Positions 1 through 9,100 of a DNA stretch of 64,000 nt are shown in pieces; the stretch's first letter is position 1, and each line of letters starts with the position of its first letter. The notes beneath the pieces are model-generated. The model had not been told where the DNA came from. It made no database searches and saw nothing but the letters and a program-made list of their open reading frames with translations. Position numbers and translations under genes: made by a program. Source of the DNA: Planococcus sp. CPCC 101016 (lineage in GTDB: Bacteria > Bacillota > Bacilli > Bacillales_A > Planococcaceae). The stretch is from contig NZ_VOHB01000002.1 in assembly GCF_007859295.1 (NCBI RefSeq), positions 2,466,043 to 2,530,042 of the forward strand, given 5' to 3'.

Positions 1-1
1 A

Positions 2-499
2 CACGGTGCTAACCAACGCAGAAAAGTTTCTGAATATGGTTTGCAACTTCAAGAAAAACAAAAACTACGGTTCATGTACGGAGTTAACGAACGTCAGTTC
101 AAAACTTTGTTCAACAAAGCCGGCAAAATGCCTGGTAAGCACGGTGAAAACTTCATGATCCTTCTTGAAGCTCGCCTTGATAACGTCGTTTACCGTCTAG
201 GTCTTGCGCGCACTCGTCGCCAAGCTCGCCAAATCGTAAACCACGGCCACATCCTTGTTGATGGCAAACGCGTTGACATTCCGTCATTCAGCGTGAAACC
301 AGGACAAACAATTGCTTTCCGTGAAAAATCAAACAACCTTGATGTAGTAAACGAAGCAATCGAAGTAAACAACTTCGTTCCTGAATACGTAACTATCGAT
401 ACTGATAGCAAAACAGGAACTTTCGTACGCCTTCCAGAGCGCAGCGAATTGTCTGCTGAAATCAACGAACAGTTGATCGTTGAGTACTACTCACGTTAA
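2..499 (+). CDS. rpsD: 30S ribosomal protein S4, 5'-truncated by the window edge
   Basis: Primary 16S rRNA-binding protein that nucleates 30S body assembly; in Bacillus it also represses its own mRNA. The frame is open from base 2, reading [13 protein letters not shown] before the first in-frame start-like codon (TTG, 41), so the gene enters from the left and roughly 35 N-terminal residues are missing. The S4 RNA-binding fold ([20 protein letters not shown]) and the C-terminal LPERSEL...IVEYYSR are highly conserved. The gene is followed by a strong terminator. Autoregulatory leader sequences, if present, lie outside the window. Confidence 0.97.
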   Translation, partial: HGANQRRKVSEYGLQLQEKQKLRFMYGVNERQFKTLFNKAGKMPGKHGENFMILLEARLDNVVYRLGLARTRRQARQIVNHGHILVDGKRVDIPSFSVKPGQTIAFREKSNNLDVVNEAIEVNNFVPEYVTIDTDSKTGTFVRLPERSELSAEINEQLIVEYYSR

Positions 500-526
500 T
501 TGTAAAATTACACAAACAGTAGTATC

Positions 527-579
527 GAAAACCCCCGAAACCTTGATTATTCAATGGTTTTCGGGGGTTTTCTTTTTTT
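527..579 (+). terminator. rpsD intrinsic terminator
   Basis: Near-perfect stem of about 16 bp (GAAAACCCCCGAAACC paired with GGTTTTCGGGGGTTTTC), a 13-base AT-rich loop, then a T-run. It lies 28 bases after the rpsD stop. Confidence 0.92.
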
Positions 580-611
580 GGACTTTTATTGAGAGTGTGA
601 GGTTTTGTTAA

Positions 612-706
612 TTCTGCAAATAAATCTTGCTTTTCTGCAAACAAATATCCTGATTCCGCAAATAAAATCCGCATTCTGCAAATAAACAACGATATCCTGC
701 AAACAA
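612..706. repeat. five tandem copies of a 20-21 bp unit (TTCTGCAAATAAA core)
   Basis: Copies begin near 612, 633, 654, 674 and 695. Each holds a TTCTGCAAATAAA-like core with C/T changes, followed by about 8 variable bases. The spacing is close to two helical turns. A single related core (TTCCGCAAATTT) occurs near 1965. The function is unknown; it could be an intergenic repeat family or a protein-binding array. Confidence 0.8.
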
Positions 707-741
707 ACCCGAAATCACTCCTGCTCTTTCCTAAAAAATGC

Positions 742-770
742 TTGACGAAGAAACTGCCAAGTTCTACACT
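742..770 (+). promoter_or_regulatory. SigA promoter of the 50-residue small protein gene
   Basis: TTGACG (742-747), 17-base spacer, TACACT (765-770). It points to a transcript starting near 777 with a leader of about 85 bases before the ATG at 862. It matches SigA consensus well. Confidence 0.65.
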
Positions 771-810
771 TAGCTTAAAGTAGCATTATTTGGATAAACC
801 GCATGACATT

Positions 811-842
811 TGCAGGAGACTCTCTTAATCTTGGGAGCTGCA
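811..842 (+). promoter_or_regulatory. leader hairpin upstream of the small ORF
   Basis: TGCAG (811-815) pairs with CTGCA (838-842). After a GAGA bulge, CTCTC (820-824) pairs with GGGAG (833-837) around an 8-base loop. The ribosome binding site of the next ORF is another GGGAG (850-854), so CTCTC could instead pair with the ribosome binding site. The switch idea is inference. Confidence 0.4.
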
Positions 843-861
843 CAAAAGTGGGAGAAACTCG

Positions 862-1014
862 ATGAGAGAAAAAAAGAAGAAAAAACATAGCGAGGTCGAC
901 GATTTTTTTAAGGAAATCAGCTTCGGAGTTGTTGTTGAAATTTTAGTATCTATCGTATGGAATATTTTAATGTTCATTCCACGATCACTGATTCGTCTTT
1001 TTAGCAGTTTTTGA
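862..1014 (+). CDS. small putative membrane protein, 50 aa
   Basis: ATG at 862 with GGGAG seven bases upstream. The product starts MREKKKKKHSEVDDFF, has one hydrophobic stretch of about 20 residues (roughly 20-40, containing VVVEILVSIVWNILMF) and ends with a short basic, aromatic tail (RSLIRLFSSF). The lysine cluster before the helix suggests an N-terminus in the cytoplasm. A good promoter, a leader hairpin and a terminator frame it exactly, which is the main case for it being real. I do not recognise a family and assign no function. It is too short for ordinary ORF length cut-offs and easily missed. Confidence 0.6.
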   Translation: MREKKKKKHSEVDDFFKEISFGVVVEILVSIVWNILMFIPRSLIRLFSSF

Positions 1015-1021
1015 TTTAGCC

Positions 1022-1060
1022 CTAAAAAATCCCCGCAGCCTATAAAGGCTGCGGGGATTT
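1022..1060. terminator. terminator between the small ORF and the STAS gene
   Basis: AATCCCCGCAGCC / GGCTGCGGGGATT stem, loop TATAAA. T-rich sequence follows on the plus strand and an A-rich run precedes it, so it can serve both converging genes. Confidence 0.85.
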
Positions 1061-1074
1061 CTTCTTGTATTTGG

Positions 1075-1917
1075 TTAGACTAAATGGACTCTGTTTTGCT
1101 TGAGTGCTTGAGCGAGTGTATTATACACTTCAATATCGATAAACTTGATGCCCAATTGCACAGCAGTCTGGGCAATAACAGGGCTTATGCCTGATAAAGC
1201 TACTTGGACGCCGATTATTTCCAGTCCTTTGATCAACTGAAAAACCTGTTGGGCAACCATCGTATCTATAAGAGGAACACCGGATAAATCAATGAACAAT
1301 TTCTCTAGATTATGCTTGGAGCTTTGTGCCAACGCTTTTTCGAACATGATTTCTGCACGATGCGGGGTGATTTCCCCGATCAATGGCAGCATGCCGGTTT
1401 TTTTAGCCAGTAAAATTACCGGTGCACTCATTTCCACGATCATCTGCTGCTGTGAATTCATCCGTTTCTCCGCAGCTTTCGAGTTTTTATCTGTAAACTC
1501 CACAATGACTTTGCTGATGGTATCTACTACTGCCTTTGTCCATGCAACCAATGTTTCGTTGCTCACTTGTTCTTTATGGCTTAAAGCATAGTCTCCGATT
1601 TGTTCGAGGTACTGTTGCTGCGTCCGGAAAAACTCGCCAATGACTTCCACAATCGGCGTGTCCAGATGGGCATCGTCTTTTGCGATTGTTTCTATCCAAT
1701 CCTGAAAATCCGTTACGAATTCGTGTTGGTCTTTTTGAAACATGGCACAAAAACGTAGATGAAACTCGTGATTCTGTTTTTTCAACAAGGCGACTTTGTT
1801 AGGATCGGTCGATCCGTAGACTCCTGCTTTGCTTTTGTCTAAAGAACTATACCATTGTTCAGTCATGTCCCATGTTCGTGCGCTTAAGTGTTCAAATAAA
1901 TCCTGATCTTTCAACAT
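1075..1917 (-). CDS. RsbR-type STAS domain protein (stressosome paralogue)
   Basis: RsbR-family proteins form the stressosome with RsbS and release the RsbT kinase, which leads to SigB activation. The variable N-terminal half (1-150) is helical, like the non-haem globin sensor domains. The C-terminal STAS domain (about 165-275) keeps both conserved phosphorylatable threonines, T184 (IGEITPHRA) and T219 (LIDTMVAQQ). No rsbS, rsbT or SigB genes are near, so it is a stand-alone paralogue. The ATG at 1917 has no clear ribosome binding site; an ATG 17 codons further in is possible. Family assignment is firm, the sensed signal unknown. Confidence 0.85.
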   Translation of the reverse strand: MLKDQDLFEHLSARTWDMTEQWYSSLDKSKAGVYGSTDPNKVALLKKQNHEFHLRFCAMFQKDQHEFVTDFQDWIETIAKDDAHLDTPIVEVIGEFFRTQQQYLEQIGDYALSHKEQVSNETLVAWTKAVVDTISKVIVEFTDKNSKAAEKRMNSQQQMIVEMSAPVILLAKKTGMLPLIGEITPHRAEIMFEKALAQSSKHNLEKLFIDLSGVPLIDTMVAQQVFQLIKGLEIIGVQVALSGISPVIAQTAVQLGIKFIDIEVYNTLAQALKQNRVHLV

Positions 1918-2269
1918 TTAATAGCTATTGCAACAAATCGGAAACCAAGATTTACAGAGTCTAAATTCCGCAAATTTCCCATCCCATTCGGCAATAGCTT
2001 CACCCCGCTCTCGCTTATAATTTCAATTAAATTATTTACCGGTTCATAATATGTCTAATGTTCTTCACTCACTATCCTTACCCAATTGCATGCACATTAA
2101 ACACTCGACAAGCCGTACACTTTCCCCTTCTCAAAAAACTGACAGAAAGCGGGTCTGAATTGTTCAAATTGTCGTCCTTTTAATCATACTTTGTTTGCGC
2201 CATTTCATCAATTGAGAAGAAATTTTTTATCACGGCATGGTAAACTAGAAAAAATGGAGGTGAAGCTGG
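1918..2269. other. 352-base intergenic gap, no gene seen
   Basis: AT-rich sequence between divergent genes, so it should contain promoters for both, but I see no convincing -35/-10 pair. It holds one isolated TTCCGCAAATTT motif like the cores of the 612-706 repeats. No ORF with a ribosome binding site was found. Confidence 0.5.
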
Positions 2270-3076
2270 ATGCGAATTATATCAATTTGTCCAAGCAATA
2301 CTGAGTTGTTGGCATTTTTGGATGCTGAACATATGCTGGTCGGCATTGATGATTATTCTGACTGGCCAAATGAAATTACAACATTACCCCGTTTGGGTCC
2401 TGATCTGTCAATCCGAATGGATGAACTGGAGGCGTTAAAGCCAGATTTGGTTTTGGCATCATTAAGTGTCCCAGGGATGGAAAAGAATGTCGATGAACTG
2501 GTTCGAAGAAAGATTCCTCATCTTGTGCTAAACCCTCAAACTCTTGAAGAAATTGGACAGGATCTGTTGAAAGTTGCGGAGGCCTGTGGATTGAATGCTG
2601 CACCTGTACATGCTGAATACCTGGCTGTCATTGAAGATATCAAATCTAGGGGGCAAAAAGCGCCAAACCGACCTTCCCTCTACTGGGAATGGTGGCCAAA
2701 ACCCGTCTTCACCCCGGGCAATATCAATTGGCTGACTGAGATCAGCAACATCACCGGCGCACGCAACCTATTCGACGATACCGACTCTGCCAATGTTCAG
2801 ACAGATTGGGCAGATGTGCTTGAGCGGCAGCCTGATTATATTTTGCTTGCCTGGGTCGGTGTGCTGACTTCGAAAGTTAAGCCAGCACTCGTCAAAAAAC
2901 GGCCGGGATGGATTGAAATGACAGCTATTGACCATCTTCACGTCATGGAAGAAGAACTGTATTGCCGCCCTTCTCCCCGACTGATCGAAGGCGCCATACG
3001 ATTGGGCAAATTGATTCACCCAGAGGAATTTGAAGATATGGAGCTCCCTCGCTTCATTAAAGAAAAGCAAATTTGA
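2270..3076 (+). CDS. cobalamin-binding protein homologue (BtuF-like), no signal peptide
   Basis: The periplasmic-binding fold of the Fe3+/vitamin B12 type (PF01497) covers nearly the whole protein: RIISICPSNTELL at the start, LGPDLSIRMDELEALKPDLVLA around 42-63, and VLERQPDYILLAWVG near 184. Family members normally carry B12 or siderophores to ABC permeases outside the cell. This one begins directly at the first beta strand, with no signal peptide or lipobox, so it is predicted cytoplasmic. No permease or ATPase is adjacent. GGAGGTGAAGCTGG precedes the ATG. This leaderless subgroup is often just called cobalamin-binding protein; the real ligand is not shown here. Confidence 0.8.
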   Translation: MRIISICPSNTELLAFLDAEHMLVGIDDYSDWPNEITTLPRLGPDLSIRMDELEALKPDLVLASLSVPGMEKNVDELVRRKIPHLVLNPQTLEEIGQDLLKVAEACGLNAAPVHAEYLAVIEDIKSRGQKAPNRPSLYWEWWPKPVFTPGNINWLTEISNITGARNLFDDTDSANVQTDWADVLERQPDYILLAWVGVLTSKVKPALVKKRPGWIEMTAIDHLHVMEEELYCRPSPRLIEGAIRLGKLIHPEEFEDMELPRFIKEKQI

Positions 3077-3142
3077 TTTTAAAAATTAAAAGCAGTCTGC
3101 TGCTGTATACCTGTTAAGACAAGGTGGTGAGCCGGCAATCAA

Positions 3143-3170
3143 AAAAGCCATCCTAATCAGGATGGCTTGA
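3143..3170 (+). terminator. terminator after the B12-binding gene
   Basis: Palindrome AAGCCATCCT-AATC-AGGATGGCTT (3145-3168) preceded by an A-run. The same hairpin, nearly identical, recurs at 3753-3779. Confidence 0.7.
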
Positions 3171-3231
3171 GCTTGTAGACAAAAGAATATATATGTCACT
3201 AAACGAATGAAACCTTATTTCATCTTACTTG

Positions 3232-3430
3232 CACCGGATCCTGCGCTCCAGGCGGACGCGTTCCGCGGGCTCGCGCCGAACTAACTCGGACTGGCGCCCG
3301 AGTGGATTTCGGCACTTCGCTATCCCGCAGGAAGCGAGTCGGGCTGTGCCTGACTCGTTTGCGACGAAGCAGCGCAGCGATGCAGGAGCATATCTCTGGC
3401 CTTCGCCGCCTTGCGCTTCGGATCCTCGAG
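3232..3430. repeat. GC-rich interspersed repeat, copy 1
   Basis: About 200 bases, much richer in GC than its surroundings. It is bounded by GGATCC-containing inverted ends (3237-3242 and 3420-3425). It contains CCCGCAGGAA (3324) and a 34-base core beginning TTTGCGACGAAGC at 3358 that recurs at 3608. Similar intergenic elements are frequent in Planococcaceae and Bacillaceae genomes. The ORF across it is not credible as a protein. Confidence 0.75.
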
Positions 3431-3519
3431 TGAAGGGTTTTTAACAGTTTTACTCAGGCTTTATTTATACTGAGCTCACTAGCAAGCTTCTACCATTGAT
3501 TGAAACCATACGATCCCGA

Positions 3520-3704
3520 CCGGGCTGGCCACGAAGACTCCTGTGGTATCAGCGAAAGCTGAAGACCCCGCAGGAAAGGCATTGGCCGAAGCTTGCAAGG
3601 ACAAGCCTTTGCGACGAAGCTAGCGCAGCGATGCAGGAGCATGGGTTTTTCCAGTGACGAGGAGGCTGAAGCTGAGCCCACGGAAAGCGAAGTGGCCAGC
3701 CCGG
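3520..3704. repeat. GC-rich interspersed repeat, copy 2, with 13-bp terminal inverted repeats
   Basis: Bounded by perfect inverted ends CCGGGCTGGCCAC (3520-3532) and GTGGCCAGCCCGG (3692-3704). It shares the CCCGCAGGAA motif (3567) and the TTTGCGACGAAGC...GATGCAGGAGCAT core (3608-3642) with copy 1, in the same orientation. It has no transposase gene, so it looks like a non-autonomous or structural intergenic repeat. Confidence 0.78.
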
Positions 3705-3752
3705 TTGGATTATATATCCTATTCATTTTAATTTGACTTTGTCTACAGTCTG

Positions 3753-3779
3753 AAAGCCATCCTGATCAGGATGGCTTTT
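3753..3779 (-). terminator. terminator of the YflT-domain stress gene
   Basis: AAAGCCATCCTGATCAGGATGGCTTTT palindrome 17 bases beyond the stop of the minus-strand gene. The T-run on the minus side is short. Confidence 0.6.
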
Positions 3780-3796
3780 CGTTGATTCGTATTCTT

Positions 3797-4378
3797 TTAC
3801 AAACCGGCTTGACCGCGGCGGTTGCCGTTTAACGGGTCATTATCCAAATTGCTTTGGTCGCCTCTTATTGTTGTGGTTCTATCATTTCCAATCAGTGGAT
3901 CACGTTCTCCTGTGAAGGTATCACGATCATTGCGGTCCGGAATTGAACTTCCTTTATCTTCGACCAGCACTAGAATTTTCCCTTCATTAAAACGCGACTC
4001 GTACTCTTTTGCTTCATCTTCCGGTATTCCCATTCCGATAAGTGCACCTGCAAGTCCCCCTACGCCAGCTCCGGCAGCGGCACCTGCTAGTCCGGCTGCT
4101 ATTGGTCCTGCCGCAACTATTGGCCCAATACCTGGAATGGCCAATGCTCCAATTCCAGCGAGCACTCCGCCAAGTCCTCCGAGAGCTCCACCGGTTACTG
4201 CGCCAGTAGCAGCGCCTTCTCCGGCATGTGTTCCCGTTTCTTCGGCTATCATTTCTGTTTCACGCTTATCTTTACTTAAGACGGATATATCTTCACTGTT
4301 ATACCCTTCCCGCTGTAAATCTTCAATTGCGCGAATCGCTTCATTTTCTGTTTCATAAGATCCAACTACTCTTGACAT
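3797..4378 (-). CDS. YflT-domain general stress protein (17M-like)
   Basis: N-terminal heat-induced stress protein YflT domain (about 1-60: VVGSYETENEAIRAIEDLQREGY, then DISVLSKD) is followed by a long Gly/Ala-rich stretch (about 50-115) like a glycine-zipper or membrane-inserting segment, a short domain ending in ILVLVED, and a charged Asn/Asp/Arg tail. YflT-family genes belong to the SigB general stress regulon in Bacillus. A SigB-type promoter lies 54 bases upstream of the start, and AGGAGGCGTTAGAA precedes the ATG. The biochemical role is unknown for the family. Confidence 0.85.
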   Translation of the reverse strand: MSRVVGSYETENEAIRAIEDLQREGYNSEDISVLSKDKRETEMIAEETGTHAGEGAATGAVTGGALGGLGGVLAGIGALAIPGIGPIVAAGPIAAGLAGAAAGAGVGGLAGALIGMGIPEDEAKEYESRFNEGKILVLVEDKGSSIPDRNDRDTFTGERDPLIGNDRTTTIRGDQSNLDNDPLNGNRRGQAGL

Positions 4379-4431
4379 TTCTAACGCCTCCTTGAAGTTT
4401 TAGTAAAGTCAATCGTCGTTCATTCTTCATG

Positions 4432-4456
4432 TTACCCGCTGCATATTTGTCTAAAC
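4432..4456 (-). promoter_or_regulatory. SigB-type promoter of the YflT-domain gene
   Basis: On the minus strand GTTTAG (4451-4456), 13-base spacer, GGGTAA (4432-4437), one mismatch in each box from GTTTAA-N12-14-GGGTAT. The gene downstream is of a SigB-regulon family. Confidence 0.7.
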
Positions 4457-4528
4457 ATGATTTCCGGAATTCCGTAGCATGGAAAAGGAACAGCTCGTAA
4501 ACCCACGCTGTCCCTTCACTTTAATTGC

Positions 4529-5806
<1,278 letters not shown>

Positions 5807-5844
5807 TTAGATATAAAAACGATGAGCGCCATGTAAAAACCACA

Positions 5845-6055
5845 TAAAAAAGTCCCTGCATGAAAAATTCATGCAGGGACGCAATTGCGCGGTACCACCC
5901 AGCTTGGAGAAATGACTCTCCCTCTCAATGTGTGCCGAACGGGGCACTTCCGTAAACTCCAGGACTGTAATTCGATTCATGCATTTTGACTGGTTTGCAC
6001 CATCCACCAGCTCTCTTGACAAAAAAACATGCTCTACTTCGGACCCTTCACCGTT
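5845..6055 (-). promoter_or_regulatory. T-box riboswitch of tyrS (Tyr)
   Basis: Minus strand, in order: stem I start GGTGAAGGGTCCGAAGTAG, GGATGGTGCAAACC segment, specifier codon UAC (plus 5967-5969), the T-box GGGTGGTACCGCG (plus 5888-5900), then a terminator stem GTCCCTGCATGAA/TTCATGCAGGGAC with T-run (5845-5880). Uncharged tRNA-Tyr should stabilise the antiterminator. Confidence 0.95.
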
Positions 6056-6076
6056 TAAAATGTGAAATATATTAGT

Positions 6077-6104
6077 AGTTTACTTTATTATTCTATATTG
6101 TCAA
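6077..6104 (-). promoter_or_regulatory. SigA promoter of tyrS
   Basis: TTGACA (plus 6099-6104), 16-base spacer, TAAACT (plus 6077-6082) just before the T-box leader. Confidence 0.7.
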
Positions 6105-6133
6105 TATGTTTAGATGCAATTATAGGAATATGA

Positions 6134-6158
6134 TATACTATAAAGGATTTTAGGAGGG
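6134..6158 (+). promoter_or_regulatory. -10 element and ribosome binding site of the PBP gene
   Basis: TATACT at 6134-6139 without a clear -35, then AGGAGGG at 6152-6158, seven bases before a GTG start at 6166. This ribosome binding site fixes the GTG start. Confidence 0.5.
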
Positions 6159-6165
6159 TGATAAT

Positions 6166-9100
6166 GTGCGTGAAAAATTTAATAAATGGATAACCAAAGC
6201 TGAAGTAACAACCGATAGATGGACCTCGACAAAATGGTTCAAACGCATGAGCATTACAACAGGAGTCATTTGGAACTTGGTATTGATTCTTGCGATTGTT
6301 TTGGTCACGGGCGGCGTTTTTGCTGCATCTGTCGGAGCAGGTTATTTCGCTTCACTGGTGGATGAAGAAAAGCTTCGCACCGAAGATGAAATGCTCAGTG
6401 AGATCTACAGCTTTGAAGAAACGTCTGAACTGTATTTTGACAATGAAGTCTATTTAGGCAAACTGCAGACAGATCTGGAGCGGGAAGTTACAACATTGGA
6501 CAAAGTGTCAACCTATGCAAAAGATGCTGTTCTTGCGACTGAGGATGAGTACTTCCTTGAACACGAAGGCATTGTGCCGAAAGCAATTCTTCGCGGTTTG
6601 GTTCAGGATGTTTCAAACTCAGATAGCCAAACAGGCGGTTCAACGCTCACACAGCAATTGATCAAAAATCAGATTTTAACAAATGAAGTTTCCTACGAAC
6701 GAAAAGCCAAAGAAATCCTTCTTGCTATGCGCTTAGAGAAATTCATGACGAAAAATGAGATTATGCAAGCCTACTTGAACATTATTCCTTATGGCAGAAT
6801 TTCATCAGGCGCCCATATTGCCGGCATTGAAACAGCGGCAAAAGGTATATTCAACGTGTCGGCCAGTGAATTGAACTTGCCGCAGGCGGCATTTATTGCA
6901 GGCATTCCAAAAGCTCCTTATAGTTACACCCCATATGTCGAAGGTGGGAAACTCAAAGATGAAGCGGGACTGCAGCCAGGACTTGATCGCATGAAAACTG
7001 TTCTTTATCGGATGAAAGAGACCGAATATATCACACAGCAGGAATACGATGAAGCCATCGCTTACGATATTGTGGCTGACTTCCGTCAGAATGAACCGCG
7101 TTCATATTCCGAATATCCATATGTTACAGTCGAAATAGAGAAACGCGCATCCCGGATTATTATGGATGTTTTAGCGGAACAGGACGGTGTGGATCCGGCT
7201 ACGCTGGAAGAAAACGATAAACTGTATGAAGAGTATGCAATTCTCGCCAATCGTGCAGTGCGTTCTAACGGCTATCGGATTCATTCAACGATCGACAAAG
7301 AAGTCTATAAAGCTCAAGAAGAAGCTCAGAAAACGTATGAATCTTACGGCACTACCGTAGGAGGCAAAGGTACGAACGAACAAGGCGAAGTTATCGATAA
7401 ACAATTCCCGGTTCAAGTTGGCAGTATCTTAATTGAAAATGGCACTGGACGCATCATCAGTTTCGTAGGCGGCCGTGATCACGATGTTGAGAAACTAAAC
7501 CATGCCACTTCTGCCTACCGTTCGATGGGCTCTACTGTAAAACCTTTACTGGTCTATGGACCAGCTATTGAATTAGGGGAAATTGGAGCAGGTTCACCTC
7601 TTGTCGATGTGAAGTTCGACCATATGGACAACGGCAATATGTGGAGTCCTACAAACTTCATTTCAACAAGTGAACAAGGAATCATGCCAGCACGTGATGC
7701 ATTGGCACAGTCCCAAAACTTGCCTACTCTTCGTCTGTTCGCTCAAATTCAGCAGCAAATGCCCATCCAGTACATTATGAACGCTGGATTTTCACGGATC
7801 GAAGAAGAAGAGAATAATAATTATTCTTCTGCTTTGGGCGGCGGAATCGAAGCCTCAGTAGAGGAAATCACCAATGGCTATGCCATGATTGGAAATAACG
7901 GCGAATACGTCGAGACGACAATGATCGATAAAATTGAAGATGCAGACGGCAATATCGTCTATGAGCATAAAGTGGAGCCAAAAGAAGTATTTACCCCACC
8001 TACCGCTTATGTTCTGACGGATATGCTGCGCGACGTCTTTAAAACTGATCGCGGAACAGCCAATCGGGCAAACAATATGTTGAAATTCAATGCCGATTTT
8101 GCAGGAAAAACAGGAACGACCCAAAGCACAACAGATGTCTGGCTAGTTGGCTATAACCCAAATGTCACGATGGGTGTTTGGCTCGGCTACGATTCTGAAA
8201 AGTTTACCTTGTCACGTTTTGAAAATCGTGATTTGCCGGCTTCCCTCCGCGTCAATCAGTTATGGGCACGTTTGATGAATGCCAGCTATGATGCTAGCCC
8301 GGAACTGGTTGGAACATCTGATAAATTCCAACAGCCCGACGGAGTCGTCACAAAGTCATTTTGCGGTATTTCAGGCTTAGCGCCAGGTGGTGCATGCCAA
8401 GAAGCTGGACTTGTTCGATCAGATTTGTTTAACGAAAAAGCAATGCTTCCAACTGAAAAAGATGATAGTTTCAAGAGTGGTTCATTTACGACCATTAATG
8501 GAAAACGCTATTCTGCTTTATCCAGCACTCCTAGTGAGTTCATCTCTGGTGGCGGCATCGGCGTTTCACAAGAATACATTGACCGCATGATGGCTCCTTT
8601 TGGCGGAGACGCCAGCAAGCTGTTCCCTGGCAATTCTAGATTTTCTTCAGTAGTGTCAGGCGCAACGTTCAACGCTGACAATGCTTCGCCAAGTGGTGTA
8701 CGAGCATCAATTAGCGGAAATACCGTTTCTTGGACCAATTCCGGTTCGAATGATGTAGTCGGATATCGGGTTTATAGAAACGGTTCACGTGTTGCATCCA
8801 TTTCAGAGTCGAGCAGCAATTCATATACTGCTTCTGGGTCTGGAAGTTACACGGTAGTAGCTGTGGATATTACAGGCAAACAGTCAGCTGCCTCAAACAG
8901 CGTGTCCATCGCTGCTCCGAAGCCAAAACCTGAACCAAAACCTGAACCAAAACCGGAACCAAAGCCGGAACCTAAACCGACACCGCCTCCTGAAGAACCT
9001 GAACAGGAAGAAGCTCCAGCGGCTGAAGAGGAAGCTGAAACTCCTCCACCAGCAGAAGAAGCACCTCCTGAAGAAGAAGCCCCTCCTGAAGAAGAACCCG

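Noticed and set aside
462-689. 75-residue minus-strand frame across the 21-bp repeats
   Set aside because: It results from the TTCTGCAAATAAA repeats lacking stops on that strand (FAE repeats in the product); no ribosome binding site and it overlaps the rpsD terminator.
612-706. possible short CRISPR array
   Set aside because: Units of 20-21 bases with 13-base cores are far too short, cores vary, and no cas genes are present.
3229-3444. 71-residue frame in the GC-rich repeat
   Set aside because: Arg/Ser-rich composition, no ribosome binding site and coincidence with repeat boundaries indicate non-coding sequence.
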